Positions 1 through 6,459 of a stretch of 23,143 nt of DNA are shown one piece after another. Within the stretch, counting starts at the first letter, position 1; each line of letters begins with the position of its first letter. The position numbers and the translations under genes are program-made. This DNA comes from an uncultured Prevotellaceae bacterium (GTDB lineage Bacteria > Bacteroidota > Bacteroidia > Bacteroidales > Bacteroidaceae). Below the pieces are notes generated by a model. It was not told where the DNA came from, did no database searches, and was given only the letters and a program-made list of their open reading frames with translations. The stretch spans positions 1-23,143 of the forward strand of contig OMXX01000112.1 in assembly GCA_900315105.1 (NCBI GenBank). The letters run 5' to 3'.

Positions 1-271
1 CCCAGGACTTGGGACAAAATCTGCTTGGCTTATTGTGAATTCCCGTCGCTTCAATCGTCTGACCAGCTACGACCTGAAGAAGATGGGTGTGGTGATGAAA
101 AAAGCGAAATATTTCATCACCTGCAACGAACTCACCTCGCAGTTCTCCCAGCCCATCGTCGGCATCAATGAACTCCACCCAGAGCGTCTCCGTCCACTTC
201 TCATCAGCAAGGCCCAACAAAAACGCGCCGCCGAAGAACAACAACTCACCCTCGACTTCAAGGAAGGATAA
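1..271 (+). CDS. Putative DNA modification/repair radical SAM protein, C-terminal part (5' end outside window)
   Basis: The open frame enters from the left edge in frame 2 and ends at TAA 269-271, so only about the last 89 residues are visible. It begins with PGLGTKSAWLIVNSRR, a helix-hairpin-helix-like DNA-binding motif, followed by LKKMGVVMKKAKYFITC and a polar tail ending LTLDFKEG. This matches the C-terminus I know from the TIGR03916-type radical SAM proteins, which are linked to a uracil-DNA-glycosylase-like partner and thought to act in DNA repair or modification. The catalytic radical SAM half is not in the window. Its usual partner, TIGR03915, is found on the same strand at 22254-23024. 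The last 80 bases are repeated at 1357-1438. The family call rests on recall of the C-terminal signature, so it is good but not certain. Confidence 0.8.
   Translation, partial: PGLGTKSAWLIVNSRRFNRLTSYDLKKMGVVMKKAKYFITCNELTSQFSQPIVGINELHPERLRPLLISKAQQKRAAEEQQLTLDFKEG
190..271 (+). repeat. Direct repeat, copy 1: 3' end of the radical SAM gene
   Basis: This stretch encodes PLLISKAQQKRAAEEQQLTLDFKEG and the stop codon. It recurs in the same orientation at 1357-1438 with roughly 85-90 percent identity by eye. The two copies bracket the minus-strand hydrolase gene. Confidence 0.85.
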
Positions 272-322
272 TAGGAAATACCCGTTAAAGCCATGAAAAA
301 GGGCAAGAGGTACCTTTGCGCC

Positions 323-1246
323 TTACTGATCCAGACAGAAGGTCCGTACTCTTGAGATGTATTCGGCCTTATGCTCATGATATGACAAAGCATGCTCGGC
401 GCCATCGGCTACCCAAAGCGTCTTGGTGCCAGGTTTTGCTTCGTAAAGGGGATGTACCATCTCAGTAGGTACAAACGTATCGGTACTACCATGAATAAAA
501 AGCATCGGATAAGAGCATTTCTTAACCTGCTCTAAGGCCGACGCCTTGCTAAAGTTCCAACCATAACGTAACTGGCAGAGCAGACTCGTGGAATACATCA
601 ACGGGAAGGGAGGCAAGCCGAACTGCTCATTCAGCTGGTTGGCAAACTCATCCCATACGCTGGTGTAACCACAATCCTCCACAAAACGCAGATCCTTGAT
701 ACCTTCAGGCATCGTTTCTCCAGACAACATCATGGTGGTGGCAGCACCCATTGAGACGCCATGCACCACCATCGTGTCGGCTTGGAAAGTCTTCATCCAA
801 TGCAGCACATCAAGCCGGTCCTTCCATCCCATCTGGATGGCATCGCCTTCGCTTTCGCCACAAGCGTGCAACTCTGGCATCACCACATTGTATCCCAACT
901 CATGCTCATAGATACGTGCCAGCCAAAAGAACTTGATGGCACAATCGCGCCAACCGTGAATCACGAGGGCTGTACGAGTACTACCTCTGTCCACAAAGAA
1001 AGCATGATGACGCTCCCCTGTCGGCATCGTCATAAACGTGTCACGCAAAGCACCGATGCTTCGCAGACTGTCAACCCACTCTTTACTTTCTGGATATTTC
1101 TCAAACTGCTGTCGATAACACGAGTCGGTATCCATCCGGTTAGGATCGGGAGCCAATGAGAAGTCAAGCATATAAAAACTGCCACCAATCAATGCAATCA
1201 CAAAAACCGTCACAATGATAGCCAATGACCACAGTATTTTCTTCAT
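323..1246 (-). CDS. Membrane-anchored or exported alpha/beta hydrolase (serine hydrolase)
   Basis: The product has 307 residues from ATG 1246. This start is preferred over the upstream in-frame ATG at 1303 because TAAGGAAA precedes it and a -7 promoter box (1274-1281) lies inside the longer version. Residues 4-26 form a hydrophobic signal anchor. The alpha/beta-hydrolase core shows the oxyanion motif HGW (97-99), the nucleophile elbow GVSMG with Ser165, the acid Asp256 in HGSTDTFVP, and the final His285 in DGAEHALS, so the triad is complete. It resembles the S33/dienelactone-type hydrolases of Bacteroidales placed just outside the inner membrane. The substrate is unknown. It is convergent with the radical SAM gene and sits between two copies of that gene's 3' end. 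Confidence 0.9.
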   Translation of the reverse strand: MKKILWSLAIIVTVFVIALIGGSFYMLDFSLAPDPNRMDTDSCYRQQFEKYPESKEWVDSLRSIGALRDTFMTMPTGERHHAFFVDRGSTRTALVIHGWRDCAIKFFWLARIYEHELGYNVVMPELHACGESEGDAIQMGWKDRLDVLHWMKTFQADTMVVHGVSMGAATTMMLSGETMPEGIKDLRFVEDCGYTSVWDEFANQLNEQFGLPPFPLMYSTSLLCQLRYGWNFSKASALEQVKKCSYPMLFIHGSTDTFVPTEMVHPLYEAKPGTKTLWVADGAEHALSYHEHKAEYISRVRTFCLDQ

Positions 1247-1273
1247 TTTCCTTATAAATTTACGTTTCGGGTG

Positions 1274-1281
1274 CAAATATA
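1274..1281 (-). promoter_or_regulatory. Bacteroidota -7 promoter box for the hydrolase gene
   Basis: On the minus strand it reads TATATTTG, matching TAnnTTTG, 28 bases before the ATG at 1246. No clear -33 box was seen. Confidence 0.55.
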
Positions 1282-1291
1282 CAACTTTCTT

Positions 1292-1322
1292 TTTGAATTT
1301 CACTCATTAATTCGTAACTTTA
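1292..1322 (+). promoter_or_regulatory. Promoter-like sequence in front of the radical SAM relic
   Basis: TTTG at 1292-1295, 19 bases, then TAACTTTA at 1315-1322, one mismatch from TAnnTTTG. The relic's ATG follows at 1328. It is divergent from the hydrolase promoter. Confidence 0.4.
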
Positions 1323-1327
1323 CAGGC

Positions 1328-1438
1328 ATGCTAACAGAAAAGACGACAGAGCACCTCTGCCCACTTCTCATCAGCAAGGCCCAACAAAAAAGCGCCGCCG
1401 CAGAGCAACAGCTCACCCTCGACTTCAAGGAAGAATGA
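1328..1438 (+). pseudogene. 36-codon relic of the radical SAM gene (3'-end duplicate, still in frame)
   Basis: An open frame of 36 codons runs from ATG 1328 to TGA 1436-1438. Residues 12-36 repeat the radical SAM C-terminus: PLLISKAQQ, then QQLTLDFKE. The first eleven residues, MLTEKTTEHLC, do not match the visible part of the gene. They resemble the short polar N-termini of this family, so the relic may be a second copy that lost its whole middle in frame. A promoter-like sequence lies just upstream. It could still make a peptide, but nothing suggests function. It is either an internally deleted gene copy or the footprint of an insertion that duplicated the gene's 3' end. Confidence 0.7.
1357..1438 (+). 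repeat. Direct repeat, copy 2: radical SAM 3' end
   Basis: Second copy of the 190-271 segment. Scattered third-position and a few amino-acid changes (KRAAEE versus KSAAAE) show that it is not a very recent duplication. Confidence 0.85.
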
Positions 1439-1719
1439 TCAGCGGAACCGACCCCTGGTCACTAAAAAATGTTAACTTCAAAATCGGTCGATCTGATCAT
1501 TATTTTTATGCAGGAACTTTTTTCTCTCTTTTGTAGGGTAGCATTGAAAATTTTTGTTCCATCTGGGAAACAATCAAAGGAACCCCCGATTTGGAAAGCT
1601 CCTTTGTATCATTGCAACTATCTATATCTAAGTTATTATCAATTCCCAGCAACTCAAATTAAAAAAAGTTAAGGGGTATTCCACAGTTAGGAAGCACATC
1701 TATTGAAGGTAAAAGAGAT
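1439..1719. other. Intergenic stretch at the left border of the AT-rich region
   Basis: After the relic the composition drops to AT-rich. I see no convincing gene, promoter or transposase here. The only longer frame (1469-1672) has no family resemblance and a composition typical of noncoding DNA. This is the likely left border zone of the accessory island. Confidence 0.5.
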
Positions 1720-2031
1720 TCACCATGCTTTATCCAACATTAAAATGAGCTCTATGTAGATGATAATTGGTACGACTACACATATAATGACAGAAGATTT
1801 CCAGTAGTTCCAACCTATCGTTTGGAATTTGAGCAGGAATTCAACGGAAAGTTGGAATGCAGTGTCACACCATTGCCCCCAAAAATTCCGTTTGCTCCAA
1901 AATATATAACCCCATAAGATTAACCATAGAGGTGTAAATATAGGTAGCTTGATAATCAAGTCAAGTATGATGCACCAGCTCAGTGGAATCAGAAGATAAT
2001 AGACGATAATGTTTACCTCATTGTAGGTCAT
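1720..2031 (-). CDS. Small multi-pass membrane protein, unknown function
   Basis: The product has 103 residues starting MTYNEVNIIVYYLLIP. The frame is open further upstream to 2145, but I chose ATG 2031 because it overlaps the preceding gene's stop by 14 bases (translational coupling). The longer start would bury 128 bases in the upstream gene, and similar Bacteroides proteins as I recall them begin MTYNE. Hydrophobic segments near residues 8-28, 30-45 and 77-97 suggest three membrane spans, with an aromatic linker rich in W, K and R between the second and third. No catalytic motif is visible. It forms a two-gene unit with the protein encoded at 2018-2329, so the two membrane proteins probably act together. 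Function unknown. Confidence 0.7.
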   Translation of the reverse strand: MTYNEVNIIVYYLLIPLSWCIILDLIIKLPIFTPLWLILWGYIFWSKRNFWGQWCDTAFQLSVEFLLKFQTIGWNYWKSSVIICVVVPIIIYIELILMLDKAW

Positions 2032-2329
2032 TCTGAGCCGCTTCCCCGTTAGATGAAGGATAGCTGCTGTCATTCCAAATATCCCTAATATAAGGAGTGT
2101 AGGAATCTGAATAATTCTGGTCTTTAATTTTTTCCACATATTCATTTTGCTGTTCTTCGGTTAAGTTGTTAAAGAATCTCTCAAATGTTTTAAGTGTTTT
2201 CATTTCTTCACTTGATATATTCAGGGGTTGACATTTGTCGTCAATGCACATCCCAGCTCCAGCAATTAGTATTAACCAACCTGCAAGAACCAAAGCAATA
2301 ATGAAAAAGAGAACCAAGTAGTCTATCAT
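2018..2329 (-). CDS. Small membrane-anchored hypothetical protein
   Basis: The product has 103 residues. Residues 4-27 form one hydrophobic segment, followed by an acidic polar domain with two cysteines (CIDDKC), which suggests an anchor with one soluble domain. The ATG at 2329 lies exactly where a conserved leader begins; the same leader precedes the gene starting at 3243. It is first in a two-gene operon and overlaps the downstream membrane-protein gene by 14 bases. I do not recognise the family. Confidence 0.65.
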   Translation of the reverse strand: MIDYLVLFFIIALVLAGWLILIAGAGMCIDDKCQPLNISSEEMKTLKTFERFFNNLTEEQQNEYVEKIKDQNYSDSYTPYIRDIWNDSSYPSSNGEAAQNDLQ

Positions 2330-2410
2330 TAGAACAATTATTAGTGAAATGCCTTTGGGAGTTTCCCAAATGCGGGTGCAAAGTTACAACATCTTCTTGA
2401 AATCTCCAAA
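2330..2410 (-). repeat. Promoter-leader repeat, copy 1, with 5' hairpin
   Basis: About 80 bases directly upstream of ATG 2329 are repeated before ATG 3243. The untranslated leader holds a perfect hairpin: 7-bp arms at 2354-2360 and 2364-2370 with a 3-base loop. It falls close to the expected 5' end of the mRNA. Confidence 0.75.
2379..2410 (-). promoter_or_regulatory. Housekeeping promoter of the 2329-1720 operon
   Basis: Minus strand: TTTG (2410-2407), 20 bases, TAACTTTG (2386-2379). This is a full TTTG-N20-TAnnTTTG match and is repeated almost identically at 3292-3323. Confidence 0.75.
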
Positions 2411-2581
2411 TCTTGTAATTAGCACATTATCAACAGCTTAACTATTTGGCATGTTTTTTGCAATAATTTGGTTTTGGACAAAAAAGCTATAGATCACACT
2501 TCATATCCCTTTTATGATGGAGTGATGAGAAATGTCACAGCTCTATTGTATAAGTACAAAAAGTTCAAGCTACATTTTTAT

Positions 2582-2767
2582 TCAATAACCAGAAAAATAT
2601 ATTAGAGATTTAAAATATTCAGTTGGATAGCCACGTTTAGACAAGACGTTTTTCTTAAATAAATTCAGAGCAATTACATTATTATCGATGTTGTCCAGAG
2701 TATTGAAGATAACATCTGCAATAAATTTGAGATCTTTGTTTTTAAAGTCGTAATTTGGTCTTTTCAT
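2582..2767 (-). CDS. Small hypothetical protein (61 aa)
   Basis: It starts at ATG 2767, with GGAGGAAA a few bases upstream, rather than at the in-frame ATG 2782 that lies within the ribosome-binding region. The product, MKRPNYDFKNKDLKFIADV onward, is lysine- and asparagine-rich, has no membrane span and shows no recognisable motif. It follows the 2785-3243 gene by 17 bases and is probably cotranscribed with it. Confidence 0.55.
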   Translation of the reverse strand: MKRPNYDFKNKDLKFIADVIFNTLDNIDNNVIALNLFKKNVLSKRGYPTEYFKSLIYFSGY

Positions 2768-2784
2768 AATTATTTCCTCCATTT

Positions 2785-3243
2785 TTATTGTATTTCTCTA
2801 ATTTGATTTGTTTCTAAGCTCATCTGTTTAATATAGATGTATTTGGGATAATGCCCTAGAACTGTCAGTGTAACAGGACAAATCCATATCTCTCTGGTAA
2901 AGTCTGGTAGTCCATTTACTTTGTAAGTAGCACCAGCAAAAAGTCCTGAATATTGCTTCACACATTCGAAGTAACCTGTCATATCGGTACGTTTTTTCTT
3001 ACTTGGACGTACAAGCACACGCACATGATTCTCTTTTTTAGCATCAAGATAAGTCAGCAAGTGGTTAGAACCTGCAACCATAGCAAGATTATATCTATCG
3101 CCAGGCCAAGGCATGTCAATGTACCAGAGTTTATCAGCTGGGACATAGACAAATTTGAGGTCGTACACTCTGTGACGGATGCCACACATTCCTTTAGCAT
3201 AAACCCATGCGAGCTTAGCATACTTAATTGTTGAATTAAACAT
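2785..3243 (-). CDS. Hypothetical protein, paralogue of the protein at 4352-4684
   Basis: The product has 152 residues. ATG 3243 is chosen because it aligns with ATG 2329 at the same point of the repeated leader; the longer frame (to 3294) would run into the promoter box. Residues from about 39 match the protein at 4352-4684: LWYIDMPWPGD versus RWFVVLPDYDGD, LAMVAGSNHLLTYL versus LEMVDGADAFLDYL, and TYKVNGLPDF..IWICPVTLTVLGHYPKYIYIK versus TYEVENLQEF..VWLCNVIHFLFGEHPDMIYFK. The two are therefore members of one family present twice in the island. There is no signal peptide or catalytic motif. Function unknown. Confidence 0.75.
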   Translation of the reverse strand: MFNSTIKYAKLAWVYAKGMCGIRHRVYDLKFVYVPADKLWYIDMPWPGDRYNLAMVAGSNHLLTYLDAKKENHVRVLVRPSKKKRTDMTGYFECVKQYSGLFAGATYKVNGLPDFTREIWICPVTLTVLGHYPKYIYIKQMSLETNQIREIQ

Positions 3244-3323
3244 TAGAACAAGATTTAGTGAAATGCCTTTGGGAGTTTCCCTTTGGCGGTACAAAGTTAC
3301 AACATTTATTTGAAATATCCAAA
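3244..3323 (-). repeat. Promoter-leader repeat, copy 2
   Basis: Near-copy of 2330-2410 upstream of ATG 3243. The hairpin is altered: GCC/GGC and GGGA/TCCC arms (3265-3287) enclose an unpaired AAA/AAA section on the transcript instead of the continuous 7-bp stem of copy 1. Confidence 0.75.
3292..3323 (-). promoter_or_regulatory. Housekeeping promoter of the 3243-2582 operon
   Basis: Minus strand: TTTG (3323-3320), 20 bases, TAACTTTG (3299-3292). Confidence 0.75.
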
Positions 3324-3439
3324 TCTCTTATAAATCCCTTATAATGAGTATGTTAAAAGCTTGGCACACTATTTGCAGTCACTCGGCAACATAGAGCGAA
3401 AAGACACATAATAGCCAATAACTATATAAAAAATAAGAG

Positions 3440-3494
3440 GGTGACAAATTAACAATCGGGTATATAATAGCAATAATTGTGCTAAAATGTCACC
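3440..3494. repeat. Spaced inverted repeat GGTGACA ... TGTCACC
   Basis: Perfect 7-bp arms at 3440-3446 and 3488-3494 flank an AT-rich core in the intergenic gap downstream of the DUF1810 gene. It could be an operator or a chance repeat. No terminator T-run follows. Confidence 0.35.
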
Positions 3495-3522
3495 ACCTAT
3501 ATTTACTCTTTAGCTGCTTAAA

Positions 3523-3921
3523 TCATTTCCAGCCGTATTTGGTTATTACCTTTTTGAATATTGGCTCATCAGAGATTGACGCAAACAATAGCATGCAGGA
3601 ACGGAGCTTTAGCCTGCCTAAGTTACTGAAAATGCAATCTAGAGGCTTGTCATTATCTAATAGGACTTGTGTGGCAGCTATCAAACGCTCTCTAAGAATA
3701 GGATGCTCAATATATGCCTTTGCTTCTTCACGTCCATTAATTCCATAAAATTGTGTCAATGGACTTGTCCCAGATCTCTTCAGTTGTGGGTACACGTATC
3801 TAATCCAACATTCGAAACCAAGTTTTCCTTCTTTGATTTCTATAAGAGCCTGTTCATAAAGGGTATTACCATGTATGGTTTTACCATCTTGTGCCGTTAT
3901 GAACCTTTGTAAATCTCCCAT
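3523..3921 (-). CDS. DUF1810 family protein
   Basis: The product has 132 residues and shows the family's landmarks throughout: start MGDLQRFITAQDG, then YEQALIEIKEGKLGFECWIRYVYPQLK, FYGINGREEAKAYIEHPILRERL, and LKLRSCMLLFASIS. In the usual family, IWYIFPQL replaces IRYVYPQL and ALxEIxxGxKxSHWI replaces the segment before it, so part of the conserved tryptophan motif is changed. DUF1810 proteins are small cytosolic alpha-helical proteins of unknown biochemical role, often found beside defence or ADP-ribose-related genes. It starts 3 bases after the stop of the 3925-4272 gene, so the two are probably cotranscribed from the TGTTTAC-type promoter at 4350. Confidence 0.9.
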   Translation of the reverse strand: MGDLQRFITAQDGKTIHGNTLYEQALIEIKEGKLGFECWIRYVYPQLKRSGTSPLTQFYGINGREEAKAYIEHPILRERLIAATQVLLDNDKPLDCIFSNLGRLKLRSCMLLFASISDEPIFKKVITKYGWK

Positions 3922-3924
3922 GTA

Positions 3925-4272
3925 TTAATAGTTTCTGTAAAAATTTGCACAGTCCTTCTCCATACCAATGAATTTATATGTTCTGTTGAGATAGTAATCT
4001 TCATATCCTGACTCGCAAGAAAAGTTAAGAGCATTGTTGTCAACATAAACATAATCCTTCAGATCTTCTTTTTTTAATTCAAAACTTGCTTTGAATTCGT
4101 CTTGAAGAAAATAATTCTCATCATCAAAAATAAGACACAGAATAAGTCCATTATCTTCCATCCTCTTTTTTTCTTCCTCACAATATTTCTGGAACTCTTC
4201 ATCAAATTGTCTAGCCCATTCCTCAAGGTCCGCATTCGGATCATTGGGATCGATTTTCATTTTTTCTATCAT
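3925..4272 (-). CDS. Acidic hypothetical protein (115 aa) under a candidate ECF promoter
   Basis: The product is highly acidic at its N-terminus (DPNDPNADLEEWARQFDEE) and then resembles a small alpha/beta domain ending YKFIGMEKDCANFYRNY. No family is recognised. The start could be ATG 4272 or ATG 4260; neither has a clear Shine-Dalgarno. It leads a two-gene unit with the DUF1810 gene. Its upstream region carries site A (4321-4350), one of five TGTTTAC-N15-GGTA sites, about 50 bases from the start. Confidence 0.65.
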   Translation of the reverse strand: MIEKMKIDPNDPNADLEEWARQFDEEFQKYCEEEKKRMEDNGLILCLIFDDENYFLQDEFKASFELKKEDLKDYVYVDNNALNFSCESGYEDYYLNRTYKFIGMEKDCANFYRNY

Positions 4273-4320
4273 ATTCGTTGTTTTTTACTTGATTTGCTTT
4301 TTTACTACTTCTCGCATTAT

Positions 4321-4350
4321 ATATTACCAGAAACTCAGAAAAGGTAAACA
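4321..4350 (-). promoter_or_regulatory. Candidate alternative-sigma promoter, site A
   Basis: Minus strand: TGTTTAC at 4350-4344, 15 bases, GGTA at 4328-4325, followed by the AT-rich ATATAA. It lies immediately beyond the stop of the 4352-4684 gene and 50-60 bases upstream of the 4272 start, so it would fire internally to the larger gene string. Confidence 0.6.
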
Positions 4351-4351
4351 G

Positions 4352-4684
4352 TTACTTTACAACTTTAAAATAAATCATATCAGGATGTTCGCCAAATAAG
4401 AAGTGTATAACATTGCATAGCCAAACATCATATTTAAACTCTTGCAAGTTTTCTACTTCATAAGTTCCTCCAATTGCGTCATGTGCCGCAAGTTTTAGGA
4501 TAATCGCATCGTCTCCAGTGTCTTCCAAACTCACATCAACAGTAACATACAATCCATCTTCTGTCAGATAGTCAAGAAAAGCGTCTGCACCATCAACCAT
4601 TTCCAGGTCTTCTTGGTCTCCGTCATAATCTGGAAGAACGACAAACCATCTGCCATCTTCCCATTTCTCAAAACTTAACTCCAT
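4352..4684 (-). CDS. Hypothetical protein, paralogue of the protein at 2785-3243
   Basis: The product has 110 residues from ATG 4684, chosen because AGGAAGAGG sits just upstream; the longer frame to 4732 adds a poorly coding stretch. It is acidic, with RWFVVLPDYDGDQEDLEMVDGAD near the start and VWLCNVIHFLFGEHPDMIYFK near the end. I recall similar proteins as a widespread short family of Bacteroidota, but I do not assign a Pfam number. It is the last gene of the minus-strand operon that begins at 8607. Function unknown. Confidence 0.75.
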   Translation of the reverse strand: MELSFEKWEDGRWFVVLPDYDGDQEDLEMVDGADAFLDYLTEDGLYVTVDVSLEDTGDDAIILKLAAHDAIGGTYEVENLQEFKYDVWLCNVIHFLFGEHPDMIYFKVVK

Positions 4685-4744
4685 TGTCCTCTTCCTTTCT
4701 ATTAATCTTATTAAAGAATTGATTATTATCACCTGTTCTTCCTT

Positions 4745-5962
4745 TCATTCATTTTCTTGTCTCTGTAGAATCTCGTTAGCTTTATTTAAAGTACTTTCTG
4801 TGATTTGAATCGTGTCGTTTGTTTCATCGTCAATTATCAAAAGAGGTAGTAAATCATGCGTAATTATCCAGTTCATAATATCATGGAACACCACACCAGC
4901 CATACCGCCACCACTTGCAGGCAGTCCCAACTTATTGATGGAGACGATCATACTGTATTTAGGCTTGTCAGCAGGGAAGTAGCCACAGAAAGCAAGCTGA
5001 TATTCAGTTACGAAAGGTTCTTCGCCAAAATCATATTCTCCAACCTGCGATGTACCAGTCTTTCCAGCAACAAGTACCATAGGCGATCCAGCTCTCATGC
5101 CAAGTCCTTGACTAACCACATGCTCTAAAATAACCTGCATCTTTTTGATGTTATCTTTCGATGCAATCTGCGGGTTAATGATTTCTACCTCGCCAGTTTT
5201 CAGCGTAGGCTTCACCATCTTACCATCATTGGCAATAGCATTATAGAAAGTCAACATCTGGATAGGTGCTATTTTCCGGTTGTACCCTATGGCACTCCAG
5301 ATGACGTACTTGTTTACCCAATCAGAATTTTTTGGAGAATCATAGGCAGTTGGTTTGAGCCCATCAATGCCATCAATGAAATCAGGTTGTCCGAAGCTCA
5401 TTTTATTTAAATCATCAAAGAAATTCTGTTCATGACCTTTATAGAACTTCCAAACAGGCACACCGATTCCGATGTTTGAACTTATCTCCATTGCTCTCGC
5501 CAAGTTCATATCCCCATAGCCGCCTCTTCGCCAGTTATGGTCTCTCAGAACCCAACTATCATCAACTTCCCAGATTCCTTCTCCCGTATGAACAACATAG
5601 GTACTATCTATTCCCCTTTCAAACAATGCGAGTAAAGAAGCAGTTTTCGTTAACGATCCTAACTCCTGTTGATAGGCAAAGTTCTTGCAAGGCTGGAACA
5701 TACCTTCAAAGTTACGCTCCAGTCCTGACATAGCCAATATCTCACCTGTCTCAACTTCCATCACAATAACCTGACCTTGCAGACAATTCCTAATATCAAT
5801 CATTTGTTCATTGAGTATTGAGTCAACGGCAGATTGAAGTTCTGGTATAATAGTAGGTTCACCCATTATCTTACCAGTCTTTATCTTTTCCGACTCTGAA
5901 AGGGCAAAGGAATTATATATGCTTATTCCAAGTACCACAGTTATACACAAGATCTTTTTCAT
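4745..5962 (-). CDS. Secreted stand-alone penicillin-binding transpeptidase domain protein
   Basis: The product has 405 residues with an N-terminal signal sequence (1-20) lacking lipobox features. All three active-site motifs of the penicillin-binding transpeptidase fold are present: SLTK at 103-106 (nucleophile Ser103, Lys106), SSN at 161-163, and KTGT at 301-304. VIVMEVETGEILAMSG at 65-80 is the usual strand before the catalytic core. The fold resembles FtsI/PBP2-class enzymes, which cross-link peptidoglycan in the periplasm. However, the N-terminal dimerisation domain, and any PASTA or glycosyltransferase domain, are missing, so it is much shorter than the housekeeping enzymes. It lies mid-operon with unknown cytosolic proteins. 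It is probably a specialised or stress-induced transpeptidase, or a beta-lactam-binding sensor. Confidence 0.9.
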   Translation of the reverse strand: MKKILCITVVLGISIYNSFALSESEKIKTGKIMGEPTIIPELQSAVDSILNEQMIDIRNCLQGQVIVMEVETGEILAMSGLERNFEGMFQPCKNFAYQQELGSLTKTASLLALFERGIDSTYVVHTGEGIWEVDDSWVLRDHNWRRGGYGDMNLARAMEISSNIGIGVPVWKFYKGHEQNFFDDLNKMSFGQPDFIDGIDGLKPTAYDSPKNSDWVNKYVIWSAIGYNRKIAPIQMLTFYNAIANDGKMVKPTLKTGEVEIINPQIASKDNIKKMQVILEHVVSQGLGMRAGSPMVLVAGKTGTSQVGEYDFGEEPFVTEYQLAFCGYFPADKPKYSMIVSINKLGLPASGGGMAGVVFHDIMNWIITHDLLPLLIIDDETNDTIQITESTLNKANEILQRQENE

Positions 5963-5981
5963 TCTATTACAACTTCTATTG

Positions 5982-6434
5982 TTAATTTACATTCTCTTCG
6001 TCTCTTTGTTTTGCCATTTCGTTTCCAACAAACTGATGAGCACGAAAGAAATCATTCAATTCTCCTCGAAGATAATTTTCAATATCAGGTATCTGTGAGA
6101 TAAACAGAATAACAGCCTTACAATGTACATCCACATTGCTACCTGCTTCATCAATAGTATATACCGTCATAGTGGCACAATTCAGGTTTGAAAGATTGAT
6201 GGCCTTTTTTAATCGGGCGAATTCATCAATATCATATAGCTCAACATGTCCCCAATGGGTATCCCAAAGATGAACATACCAACCATCATTACTGGCACTG
6301 GCAGTAAAATTTTCTCCTTGGTAGGCAAAATAAATCTTATCGCAATCTTCTTCACCTTTCCCCAATTCATACTGACACCCTATCTTTGATAGAGTTTCCA
6401 AAAACAAGTCTCGTGTTCCTTTTGTTTGTCCCAT
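5982..6434 (-). CDS. Hypothetical protein, possibly YbjN/secretion-chaperone-like fold
   Basis: The product has 150 residues and is acidic, with no signal or membrane segment. The order of features (helix, then strands IYFAYQGENFTASAS and GWYVHLWDTHWG, a short helix, then VDVHCKAVILF and a long C-terminal helix) recalls the YbjN / type III chaperone-like fold of small proteins that bind other proteins. This rests on pattern only, without a diagnostic motif. It lies between the penicillin-binding protein gene (20 bases downstream) and the gene at 6460-7137. Confidence 0.6.
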   Translation of the reverse strand: MGQTKGTRDLFLETLSKIGCQYELGKGEEDCDKIYFAYQGENFTASASNDGWYVHLWDTHWGHVELYDIDEFARLKKAINLSNLNCATMTVYTIDEAGSNVDVHCKAVILFISQIPDIENYLRGELNDFFRAHQFVGNEMAKQRDEENVN

Positions 6435-6459
6435 ATCGTTTTACTTTTCTCAAATGTAT

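Noticed and set aside
696..1159. Overlapping plus-strand frames within the hydrolase gene
   Set aside because: They are antisense shadows of a gene with a complete catalytic triad.
1469..1672. A 67-codon open frame on the plus strand
   Set aside because: Composition looks noncoding, there is no ribosome site or family resemblance, and it lies in the transition zone next to the relic.
2010..2016. TGTTTAC inside the membrane-protein gene, a possible sixth sigma site
   Set aside because: The fixed-position GGTA is missing, and it is within coding sequence; the same applies to 5311-5317 and 16217-16223.
3458..3466. GGGTATATA, like the second half of site C
   Set aside because: The matching TGTTTAC is absent at the required distance.
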